Positions 56,937 through 64,000 of a DNA stretch of 64,000 bases are shown in pieces (the first letter of the stretch is position 1; the number at the start of each line of letters is the position of its first letter). Below the pieces are notes generated by a model. The model ran no database searches, had not been told where the DNA came from, and was given only the letters and a program-made list of their open reading frames with translations. The stretch lies in assembly GCA_963827585.1 (NCBI GenBank), contig CAWHCK010000049.1, forward strand, positions 233,032 through 297,031, given 5' to 3'. The stretch comes from VAZQ01 sp963827585. Lineage in GTDB: Bacteria; Pseudomonadota; Alphaproteobacteria; Rhizobiales; Xanthobacteraceae. The translations under genes were made by a program, and so were the position numbers.

Positions 56937-58134
56937 ATGGCCAAGCTAACAGCGATCTCAGTCGAGAACATCAAGCCGGGGCCACGGCGGCGCGAGATAC
57001 CCGACAGCGGATGCCAGGGCCTGTACCTCGTCGTCCAGCCGAGCGGCCGAAAGTCATGGGCGGTGCGCTACCGCTTCCAGGGGACGCCGCGCAAGCTGAC
57101 GCTCGACGGCGCGCTGACCTTGGCCGCCGCCCGCAAGGCCGCCACCGATGCGCTGCATGTGCTGGAGCGCGGCCACGACCCTGCCGCCGCCAAGAAGAGC
57201 GCGAAGGTGAGGGCCGAGCTGGCGGCGGCCAACACGCTGCGCGCCGTCGCCGAGAGCTACCTTGTGAGCGAGGAACGCAAGCCAGCCGACAAGCGGCTGC
57301 GCACCATCGAGCCAGCGCCGCGCCACGTTCGAGCGGCTGATCTTCCCGGTGCTTGGCGGCAGGCCGATCGCCGAGATCAGGCGCAGCGAGATCGTCAAGC
57401 TGCTCGACCACGTCGAGGCGGGGCGCGGCGGCCGCATGGCCGACGAGGTGCTCGGGGTGCTGCGCATCCTGTTCGACTGGATGCGCGCCGGGACGACGAC
57501 TTCCGCTCGCCCATCGTCAAGGGCTTGCAGCGCACGCGCCCGATCGAGCGCATGCGCAACCGCGTACTGACCGACGACGAGCTGGCCCGCGTGTTGACCG
57601 CCGCCGACGGCATGGGGTGTTCGGCCGCTACGTGCAGTTCATGCTGTTGACGGCCACGCGGCGCAATGAAGCGGCGCGCATGACCTACAGCGAGCTGTCG
57701 AACGGCGACTGGCTGATCCCGGCCTCCGCTACAAGAACAAGCTCGACCACCTGGTGCCGCTTTCGAAGGCCGCACAGGCGCTGCTGGCCAAGGTGCCGAG
57801 GATCGTCGATTGTGACTATGTGTTCACCGCCGACGGCAAGCACGCGATCGCCAATTTTGGGCACCTCAAGATGAGACTTGACGCCGCTTCCGGCGTCACC
57901 AGCTGGCGGCTGCATGACCTGCGACGCACGGCCCGATCGCTGATGAGCGCGCTCGGCGTCAACCCGGATCATGCCGAGCGGTGCCTCGGCCACGCGCTCC
58001 CCGGAATCCGCAAGACCTATGATTGCCACGAGTATCGCGCCGAGAAGCTGGCGGCGTTCGAGGCGCTGGCGGCGCGGATCACACAGATCGCCGATCCCCC
58101 CGACGGCAGCAACGTCGTCCGGCTGCGAGGGTGA
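56937..58134 (+). pseudogene. Tyrosine recombinase (phage/island integrase), several frameshifts
   Basis: A P4-type integrase of about 400 residues when restored. N-terminal DUF4102-like domain (MAKLTAISVENIKPGPRRRE, LYLVVQPSGRKSWAVRYRF), a core-binding domain (FPVLGGRPIAEIRRSEIVKLLDHVE), and the catalytic domain with Arg in MLLTATRRNEAARM, HDLRRTAR, LGH and the nucleophile Tyr in RKTYDCHEYRAEKLAA. The frame is broken by about one insertion (near 57315) and three deletions (near 57480, 57617 and 57730). Unless these are sequencing errors the enzyme is inactive and the island is immobilised. It lies at the left boundary of the island, next to the split Bug-receptor gene. Confidence 0.88.
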
Positions 58135-58137
58135 CCT

Positions 58138-58767
58138 ATGGCAAGCGAACCAAAAACGGGCGTCGTTCAGACACCACTTGGCCCCTTGCCGGAAGACTTC
58201 TTTGAGCTTGAACCGAAGGCAAAACTACGGGCGCAGCTAGCGCAGGCCCATGACATCTGGCGCGGCGCGAAAGACGATCAAGAGGGTCAGAACCGGCGCC
58301 GCTACGCCTATCAGGTGGCTCTCGGGGCCGTGTGGGAATATGTCAAAAACGACGCTCCATCCGAGCACTTGTACTTGCTCGTGCGCCTCGCCGAGCACCT
58401 GGACGACCTCAACCTCGGAAGACGGCCGAAGGAGCTGAAGCCAGCTCTACGACTACGGCCGAAGCGTGGGAACCGGGGGTTGGAGACGCACCGTGCGACG
58501 ACGCTCGCGGGGGCCTGTGCGATGGTCGACGTCTTATCCAAGGTCCGGCGCCCAACCTCGAAAGAAAAGATCGAGGAAGAAGTAGCGGAAGCGATCGGGG
58601 AACAGCCGGGCGCGTTTCGATCCTGGCGTAAAGCGTTCAATGCCGGGTGGAAGGGGCGGCAAGCCCGCGAAGCCTACGATGGCATACTGCGCATGCTTCA
58701 GGAGCAGCCTGATCCCAAGCAAGCCGCGCGCAACCTGCTCAAAACGCACAAACGGACGCTCACCTAA
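58138..58767 (+). CDS. Island hypothetical protein (209 aa)
   Basis: I do not recognise it. It is soluble and helical with many charged residues (AKLRAQLAQAHDIWRGAKDDQ, LVRLAEHLDDLNLGRRPKEL, then KEKIEEEVAEAIGEQPGAF). It follows the integrase by three bases and in the same direction. Unlike most of its island neighbours it is intact. Confidence 0.65.
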   Translation: MASEPKTGVVQTPLGPLPEDFFELEPKAKLRAQLAQAHDIWRGAKDDQEGQNRRRYAYQVALGAVWEYVKNDAPSEHLYLLVRLAEHLDDLNLGRRPKELKPALRLRPKRGNRGLETHRATTLAGACAMVDVLSKVRRPTSKEKIEEEVAEAIGEQPGAFRSWRKAFNAGWKGRQAREAYDGILRMLQEQPDPKQAARNLLKTHKRTLT

Positions 58768-58852
58768 AAAAGTTCGCCAAATATCTGGAAGCGAACCGCC
58801 CTCCGGGGCGACGCTCCGCGACAGTTCACAACCTGTCGGGGAGGTCGCCGCC

Positions 58853-59062
58853 ATGCCGTCCGAAACGTCCGAAATTGAAATGCGCCCCGCCGCCCCGCTG
58901 CCTACGTCGCTAGAGTCAGCGGCGACCGTCGCGCGACGCCTCGATCGTTCCGTGCGCACCGTCGACCGCTATGTCGAGGTCGGAATTCTACCCGAGCCGC
59001 TGAGAATTCGCGGTCGGCGGTTTTGGCCTGCCGGGGTCATGCCGAAATACGACACCGCCTGA
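58853..59062 (+). CDS. AlpA/excisionase-like HTH protein (69 aa)
   Basis: A small protein with ESAATVARRLDRSVRTVDRYVEVGILPEPLRIRGRRFW, the MerR/AlpA winged-helix pattern in which recognition helix RSVRTVDRYV is followed by a basic wing. Such proteins act as excisionases or transcription activators of integrases in prophages and islands. GGGGAGG precedes the ATG at 58853. Followed by a terminator hairpin. Confidence 0.75.
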   Translation: MPSETSEIEMRPAAPLPTSLESAATVARRLDRSVRTVDRYVEVGILPEPLRIRGRRFWPAGVMPKYDTA

Positions 59063-59067
59063 AACGA

Positions 59068-59097
59068 AACGCCGCCCCACAGCCTGGGGACGGCGTT
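59068..59097 (+). terminator. Hairpin after the excisionase-like gene
   Basis: AACGCCG (59068-59074) pairs with CGGCGTT (59091-59097), extended by CCCCA/TGGGG around a short loop. No long T-run follows, but its place a few bases after a stop codon and before a new gene start fits a terminator. Confidence 0.6.
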
Positions 59098-59160
59098 CGC
59101 ATGTGAGCAAGGGCAAAACACCCGGATCGCCATCCGGGGCAGACAAGAGAGCAACGGGGG

Positions 59161-59934
59161 ATGGCCATATCGCAACGAGCCTCGGGCCGCAAGGCTGCTT
59201 ACGGCGCTAGCCTCGTAAAGCGCCGACGCGCCACCCACGACGAGATGGAGGAACGCGCGCGGTTCCTTATCGACTACGCCTCCGAGCACGGGCCGATCAC
59301 CGTTCGCGGGCTCTACTATCAAGCGGAAGTGCGGGGACTGCCAGGCATCGACAAGGCCGACCCGGCCTACGCCAAGATTTAACGCCAAGTCTTGAACCTC
59401 CGGCGCGACGGCCGTCTTGACTACGATCACATTGCCGACGCTACGCGCGGGATGCGCAAGCCCAAGACGTTCGCTGGCGTCGAGGCGACGCTCGCCAACA
59501 CTGCCCGGTTCTACCGGAAGGCGCTGTGGGATGGCGCGGAAACCTACGTAGAAATTTGGTGCGAGAAGGATGCCCTCGCGGGCGTTATCTATCCGATCAC
59601 CTCACGCTACGACGTGCCCTTGATGGTGACGCGCGGATTTCGTCCGAGACGTTCTGCTACGAAGCGATCGCGGCGCGCACCGACGACGAGCGGCCCTACT
59701 ATGTCTACTATCTCGGCGACTTCGACCGAGCCGGACAGGACGCCGCTCGCTCATTGCAAGAGAAGCCCCGGCGCTTCGCTGATGAGGACGGGATCGAACT
59801 TGTGTTCGAGGCGATCGCCGTCACGCGCGAGCAGATCACCAAGTGGAAGCTCCCGACGCGCAAGCCGAAACGAATCTCGGCGGCGGATCGTAATTGGCCG
59901 CAGGTTACACAGGCAAGTTGGCGCTGCTGTGTAG
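59161..59934 (+). pseudogene. Toprim-fold phage/island protein, nonsense and frameshift
   Basis: When restored, at least 250 residues. The N-terminal helical part contains HDEMEERARFLIDYASEHGP and TVRGLYYQAEVRGLPGIDK. The Toprim core follows: YVEIWCEKDALAGVIYP (catalytic Glu), then YYVYYLGDFDRAGQDAARSL (the DxD motif). These match Spo11/topoisomerase VI A-like or RNase M5-like Toprim domains carried by alphaproteobacterial phages. A TAA at 59380 (AAGATTTAACGC) interrupts the frame, and one base is missing near 59642 (GGATTTCGTCC). The true C-terminus lies somewhere between 59930 and 60125. The role is presumably nucleic-acid processing; unproven. Confidence 0.72.
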
Positions 59935-59970
59935 CCCAAAAGCGGTCCCGGCCGCAAGGAAGCTGTACAG

Positions 59971-60125
59971 ATGATCGTGACCAAAATCGACAAAGCGTTG
60001 GGTCTATTGCGCAGGGTGCGCGGCTTGTGCGGCTGCACGCGAACAACGGCACGGGTGGGTTTTACATTTGGCCGCGCGGCGGTCGCGTCTCGGATGAAGT
60101 CGCGCCGAAGTGGGTGCCGAAATAA
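59971..60125 (+). pseudogene. Possible small island gene with a frameshift
   Basis: An ATG at 59971 (GGAAG upstream) opens MIVTKIDKALGLLRRVRGL. In the next frame the sequence continues RLHANNGTGGFYIWPRGGRV and KWVPK up to a TAA at 60125. A one-base indel near 60025 would join them into a product of about 50 residues. Alternatively the second half is the C-terminus of the preceding Toprim protein. Confidence 0.35.
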
Positions 60126-60472
60126 CCGGCCGCTACCAACCCGAAGCCATACTGCAGCGCTCGCTGATCGAGCACCTGCGGTGGGGCGCTCGTGGTGATA
60201 CGTGGTGGACGCACGTCCCTACCGGCGGCTGGCGATCGCCAATCGAAGCCGCGATCTTCAAGTCGCTTGGCGTCCGGGCGGGCAGTCCCGACCTGCTGAT
60301 CATCCGCGCCGGTCAGCCGCTGTTTCTCGAACTCAAGACGCCCGGCCGCAAGCTCAGCCCCGTGCAGACTGACTGTCACCGCCGCGCTGCGGCGCGCAGG
60401 CGCAACGGTCGAGACGGCAGACAACATCGACACGGCAATCGCTTTCCTCAACCGGATTGGGGCAATGCGATG
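60110..60472 (+). pseudogene. VRR-NUC domain nuclease, frameshifted
   Basis: About 120 residues when restored. The N-terminus EAILQRSLIEHLRWGARGD, VPTGGWRSPIEAAIFKSLGV, GSPDLLIIRAGQPLFLELKTP and GRKLSPVQ show the PD-(D/E)XK core (GxPDL...ELKT) of VRR-NUC nucleases, common in phage replication or resolution modules. After SPVQ the expected ending VTAALRRAGATVETADNIDT and LNRIGAMR is in another frame and stops at 60472, so there is an indel near 60368. The start is uncertain: GTG 60110 has no clear Shine-Dalgarno. Confidence 0.72.
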
Positions 60473-60994
60473 ACGCCCGACCTGTTCGGCGCAACACCCG
60501 AGCCCGCATCGCCAGCTATCGGCATGACGGTGAAGCTCGATCGCGACATCGATCGCCAGCAGCCATGCCATGACAACATCGCCCGCATCCTGCCGGGCAA
60601 GCCGCCGCACGCGGGCGAGCTTCGCTGCGCGGCCTGTGACCGCCATCGCGGCTGGGCGCCCCATGCCCTGATCGCATTCATCACCGAGACAGCTCGGCGG
60701 TTCGGCGCGCCGAACGAGCCGCCCGTCTGGCGCCAACAGGAGAAGACAATGGCCTTCGAGCAGAAAGACAACGCCGGCGCGATCTTCGTCAACGACCGTA
60801 AGACCGAGGAGAAGCATCCCGACCGCACAGGCACGGTGATGGTGGGCGGGAAGCTCTACTACGCAAACGGTTGGCTCAAGAAAACCAAGGACGGACGGCC
60901 ATACCTTTCTTTGACTTTCAAACCAAAGGTCGAGGACGACGCCAAGAGCAGCAAAAGCCTAAGCGAGGACATGGGCAGCGAGACGCACTTTTGA
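60470..60994 (+). CDS. Two-part island protein, C-terminal part DUF736-like
   Basis: 174 residues. Residues 1-90 contain GMTVKLDRDIDRQQPCHDNIARI and GELRCAACDRHRGW (a CxxC with His, possible zinc site). Residues 94-174, starting MAFEQKDNAGAIFVNDRKTE, have the GTVMVGGKLYYANGWLKKTKDGRPYLSL pattern of DUF736-like phage/plasmid proteins. The internal ATG at 60749 has AGGAG six bases upstream, so the second part may be made separately (81 residues); in relatives I recall the two parts as separate genes. The ATG at 60470 overlaps the nuclease stop (ATGA). Confidence 0.65.
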   Translation: MTPDLFGATPEPASPAIGMTVKLDRDIDRQQPCHDNIARILPGKPPHAGELRCAACDRHRGWAPHALIAFITETARRFGAPNEPPVWRQQEKTMAFEQKDNAGAIFVNDRKTEEKHPDRTGTVMVGGKLYYANGWLKKTKDGRPYLSLTFKPKVEDDAKSSKSLSEDMGSETHF

Positions 60995-61030
60995 TGCAAC
61001 ACAACTCAAGCCGCCGCGGGAAGGCAGCAA

Positions 61031-63442
61031 GTGAGCACGTTCGAGCCCGACCGTAGTCAACTCGAAATCTTCGTCGACGCCCTGTTTCGCCACGCCGGCG
61101 CCGAGGGATGGGTGTCTTGTCGCTCCTTTTTCGAGGGCAAGAACAAACTGTTTCGGCTCTCGCCGGCAAGCCTTGCAGGTGGCTTCAAATTCCTGGTCGA
61201 TGTCGCCGAGGACGATGCTCGCCGCGCTGCCAATGATCCCAAGCCCGTCGTGTTCTGTCCGCCGTTGGCGGTGTTCAACGACAAAGATCGCGCGGGGGAG
61301 GACGACGTTGCGCGAGGGCTTACCCTGTCGACTGAATGCGACCGGGGCCCGCAGGAAGCTCGCACGAGGCTGAAAGAAATTATCGGTCCGGCGACTCTCG
61401 TGGTGCGAAGCGGCGGCACATGGATCGACCCGGAGACCGGCAAGGCCCAGCCCAAGCTTCACCTGCATTGGCGCCTACGTCAGCCCGCACAGGGTAGCAT
61501 CGCGTTGGCTAAGCTAAAGCGCGCGCGCGAGCTTGCCGCCAAATTGGTCGGCGGCGACCCGTCGAACCAGCCGGTATGTCACCCAATCCGCTGGCCGGGG
61601 AGCTGGCACCGCAAGAACGATCCGGTGCTGTGCTGCATCGAAGAGCAGAACTCCGACATCGAGATCGGTCTCGATACCGCGCTCGCCGCGCTGGAGGCTG
61701 CGACCCCCGCGGACAAGACGAACGGCGCCGGCAGCAGGCCCCACACCGGCAGCGAGGACTGGGCCCCGCTGATCCAGAAGGTGCTCACCGCAGAAAGCTT
61801 CCACGAGCCGCTGACGGTGCTCGCCATGAAGATGCTCGTCGCCGGCATGGACGATCGAGCGGCCGCGAACATGCTCCGCGGGCTCATGCAGAACGCGGCC
61901 GGCGAGCACGACCCGCAGCGCTGGCAAGATCGCTATGACAACGATATCCCCCACGCGGTCTCGACGGCGCGGGCGAAGATCGCAGCGCAAGCGCAGAGGG
62001 CAACGCAGCCGATCGTGCCGATCGACCTATGGGCGAAGCTCATCCCGCCGCTGCTCCCGCGCGGGCTTCTCCCCGACGTGATCGAGCGGTTTGCGTTCGA
62101 CCAGGGCGCTTCCATGGGATGCGATCCCGCGGGTTTGGCCGCATCCGCGCTCGCCATCTGCGCTGCCGCCATTCCCGACCGCATAAAAATTCAGGTCAAC
62201 CAGCACGATCCCACTTGGACCGAATCGGCGCGAATATGGGTCGCGGTCATCGGGGAGCCGGCCACGAAAAAGACGCCCATGCTCGCTCAGGCCGTGCGTC
62301 CGCTCGCGCGGATCGACCATGACCTCTGGCGCACCTATGTCGATGCGAAAGCGAAATACGACAAGCTTTCCGCCGACGAACGCAAGGCCGCGGCACCACC
62401 GCGGCAGATACGCGCGAGGCTCGAAGACACCACGATCGAAGGGGCGCAGGATGTCTTCAAGGACACCATCGACGGGGTCCTATGCCTGCAAGATGAACTG
62501 TCGGGATGGTTTGGCGCGATGGACAAGTATTCGAGCCACCGCGGCGGGGCGAAGGACCGAGGGTTCTGGCTACAGGCATGGAATGGCGGCCCCTACGCGG
62601 TCAACCGCATAAACCGCGGGGCGTTTCTCATCGAAAACCTGTCGGCTTGCGTACTCGGCGGCATCCAGCCGGACCTGATTCGGAAGGTTGCCGCCGAAAC
62701 AGTGGACGACGGGCTTTTGCAGCGCTTGCTGCCGATCGTCCTCGCTCCCGGCGCCGCGGGGAGGGACGAGGAAATGCTGGACGCCGCCAAAGACTACGGC
62801 GACCTCGTGCGGCGGCTGTACAAGCTGGGACGCCCCGATCTCTTGTTATTCGACGCCGGCGCTCTAGCAATTAGGCGGGCGCTAGAACAGAAGCATCTCG
62901 AACTGATGGCGCTCGGGACCATCCACAGAAAGCTCGCGGCGCATATCGGGAAATACGACGGGATTTTTGCCCGCCTGTGCGTCATCTGGCATTGCATCGA
63001 ACATGCCGACGAAAGGCTACCGACCGAGGTAACTGAGGAAACGGCCCATCGCGTGGCGCGGTTCATGCACGAGTTTTTGCTGCCACACGCCCTCGCGTTC
63101 TATGCCGGTGTTCTCAACTTGGCCGACGAGCATGAGCGCCTGAGCGCGGTCGCCGGCTATATCCTCGCCCACAAGCTCCAGCGCATCACCAACCGCGACG
63201 TGCAGCGCGGCGATCGCACGATGCGCAAGCTGACCAAGCGGGACACAGAGGCGGTATTCGAGCAGCTCGAAGCGCTCGGATGGGTCAGTCGCTCGGCGCC
63301 GACACGGCCGTCAGACCCGCCGCATTGGGTCGTGAACGAGCATTGTCACCGCCTTTTCGAAAATCGGGCGAAAGACGAGGCCGAGCGGCGACAGCGCGAG
63401 CGCCGGATGTTGGCAGGCTTCTTTGCGCGGGTAAAAGGGTAG
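61031..63442 (+). CDS. DUF3987-type primase/helicase-like replication protein
   Basis: 803 residues. The N-terminal part (1-200) has RepB/primase-polymerase-like features: VVFCPPLAVFNDKD, LSTECDRG, LVVRSGGTWIDPETGKAQPKLHLHWRL and HPIRWPGSWHRKN. The central and C-terminal part (about 350-800) matches DUF3987: PDRIKIQVNQHDPTWTESARIWVAVIGEPATKKTP (replacing a Walker A, as often in this family), LCLQDELSGWFGAMDKY, RINRGAFLIENLSACVLGGIQPDLI. Proteins of this architecture initiate replication of phages and satellite elements. The gene is intact and the largest of the island; the GTG at 61031 is preceded by GGCAGCAA. Confidence 0.85.
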   Translation: MSTFEPDRSQLEIFVDALFRHAGAEGWVSCRSFFEGKNKLFRLSPASLAGGFKFLVDVAEDDARRAANDPKPVVFCPPLAVFNDKDRAGEDDVARGLTLSTECDRGPQEARTRLKEIIGPATLVVRSGGTWIDPETGKAQPKLHLHWRLRQPAQGSIALAKLKRARELAAKLVGGDPSNQPVCHPIRWPGSWHRKNDPVLCCIEEQNSDIEIGLDTALAALEAATPADKTNGAGSRPHTGSEDWAPLIQKVLTAESFHEPLTVLAMKMLVAGMDDRAAANMLRGLMQNAAGEHDPQRWQDRYDNDIPHAVSTARAKIAAQAQRATQPIVPIDLWAKLIPPLLPRGLLPDVIERFAFDQGASMGCDPAGLAASALAICAAAIPDRIKIQVNQHDPTWTESARIWVAVIGEPATKKTPMLAQAVRPLARIDHDLWRTYVDAKAKYDKLSADERKAAAPPRQIRARLEDTTIEGAQDVFKDTIDGVLCLQDELSGWFGAMDKYSSHRGGAKDRGFWLQAWNGGPYAVNRINRGAFLIENLSACVLGGIQPDLIRKVAAETVDDGLLQRLLPIVLAPGAAGRDEEMLDAAKDYGDLVRRLYKLGRPDLLLFDAGALAIRRALEQKHLELMALGTIHRKLAAHIGKYDGIFARLCVIWHCIEHADERLPTEVTEETAHRVARFMHEFLLPHALAFYAGVLNLADEHERLSAVAGYILAHKLQRITNRDVQRGDRTMRKLTKRDTEAVFEQLEALGWVSRSAPTRPSDPPHWVVNEHCHRLFENRAKDEAERRQRERRMLAGFFARVKG

Positions 63443-63453
63443 AGGAATTGTCA

Positions 63454-63543
63454 CCATTGTCCCTTACGCGTGCGGTACAGAGTAAGGCCGGACATCTCTT
63501 TTCTATAGGGACACCTCTGTCTCGCGCGCGCGAGGGACAATGG
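63454..63543. repeat. 10-bp inverted repeat, 70-base spacer, downstream of the replication gene
   Basis: CCATTGTCCC (63454-63463) and GGGACAATGG (63534-63543) are perfect inverted copies; ATTGTC also occurs just before the left arm (AATTGTCACC), giving a direct repeat. The spacer contains further GGGACA. Location behind a primase-like gene suggests an origin, operator or processing site. The region 63443-63718 has no supportable gene. Confidence 0.55.
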
Positions 63544-63718
63544 CGACAGCCGCGACGCAGCACCATACCCGCAGTATACATCCGGGCCGCGAGGCCCCGC
63601 GAGGCCGGCGACGAAATGGGAGCACTCCCGTAATTTGCACGACGCTCTTCCATCCGATGAAGTCCGGGCAAAAATCAAGTAGCCCAATAGCGGTTGCTGG
63701 CAACCTCGGGGAAGTCAA

Positions 63719-63991
63719 ATGGCTAAAACTCCTCTCGAAATCGCGTCTTTGGCAAGAATGCACACCAAAAAGGCCGTAAAGACGCTCGCTGCCATCATGA
63801 ATGAACCTCATGCGCCTTATGCTGCCCGCGTGGCAGCTGCGGAGGCCTTGCTGGATCGTGGCTGGGGCAAGCCGAGGCAATCGCATGAGGCGGAGATAAC
63901 GCACCGTTACGTGATCGAAATCCCGGCGCTGATGGACAATGCGGCATGGGAAGCGGAGGCGCTCGAGCACGAGCCCGATAAGCTGCAATGA
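63719..63991 (+). CDS. Small phage protein, probable terminase-associated (90 aa)
   Basis: MAKTPLEIASLARMHTKKAV, then ARVAAAEALLDRGWGKPRQ and RYVIEIPALM. Proteins with the PLEIASLAR...AAEALLDRGWGKP pattern lie just before the large terminase gene in alphaproteobacterial prophages, as I recall them, and may be small-terminase-like. GGGGAAG precedes the ATG. An ATG at 63988 overlaps the stop and starts the next gene (MMDR...), which leaves the window after 12 bases; the large terminase subunit is the expectation. Confidence 0.65.
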   Translation: MAKTPLEIASLARMHTKKAVKTLAAIMNEPHAPYAARVAAAEALLDRGWGKPRQSHEAEITHRYVIEIPALMDNAAWEAEALEHEPDKLQ

Positions 63992-64000
63992 TGGACCGCC

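Noticed and set aside
56790..56937. tRNA gene as the island attachment site
   Set aside because: No cloverleaf-like sequence or CCA-type end is visible near the integrase; the boundary lies in a protein-coding gene.

Overview
The window is high-GC DNA that reads like the chromosome of an alphaproteobacterium of the order Hyphomicrobiales, in or near the Bradyrhizobium/Xanthobacteraceae group. This is inferred from GC bias, TctC/Bug-type solute receptors, cysG-DUF2849-cysI-DUF934 gene order, many short Bradyrhizobium-style hypothetical proteins and several dispersed palindromic intergenic repeats. No rRNA, tRNA or CRISPR array was recognised.

Layout. 1-5.2 kb: 3' end of a tripartite tricarboxylate permease (tctA), an ABC-2 type exporter (ATPase plus two permeases, minus strand) and an MgtC/SapB protein. 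5.4-21.3 kb: accessory DNA of small hypothetical membrane, secreted or soluble proteins, with an L,D-transpeptidase carrying a transposase-like HTH tail, a seven-repeat beta-propeller protein, a decayed H-NS-like gene, a vanadium-haloperoxidase/PAP2 protein, an MFS transporter with a PRC-barrel protein, and dapA. 21.8-30.1 kb: kdpFABCDE high-affinity K+ uptake, preceded by a 27-residue micro-ORF; kdpB carries three single-base insertions. 30.2-34.1 kb: a branched-chain amino-acid-type ABC importer (binding protein, livH, livM, livG, no livF).

34.1-54.8 kb is dominated by assimilatory sulfur metabolism. A cysD and cysN-APS reductase fusion pair is divergent from sbp-cysT-cysW-cysA. Further right lie cysG-DUF2849-cysI-DUF934 and a two-domain rhodanese. 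Between the blocks are a PAS histidine kinase, hsp20-lon, a Bug receptor, a frameshifted methanethiol oxidase (SBP56), a membrane protein and a VOC protein. Together these import sulfate, activate it to APS, reduce it to sulfite and sulfide, make the siroheme cofactor, and may handle organosulfur.

54.8-64 kb: an M20-type amidohydrolase, then a Bug receptor gene that has lost its 5' half exactly where a phage- or satellite-like island begins. The island has a tyrosine integrase, an AlpA-like HTH protein, a Toprim-fold protein, a VRR-NUC nuclease, a DUF736-like protein, a DUF3987 primase/helicase-type protein and a terminase-associated small protein at the right edge.

Several conserved genes (kdpB, the SBP56 gene, cysI, the integrase, the Toprim gene, the VRR-NUC gene) are broken by one-base indels. 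The even spread over housekeeping and mobile genes makes assembly error at least as likely as true pseudogenes. All calls rest on reading the sequence and on family knowledge; no searches were run.
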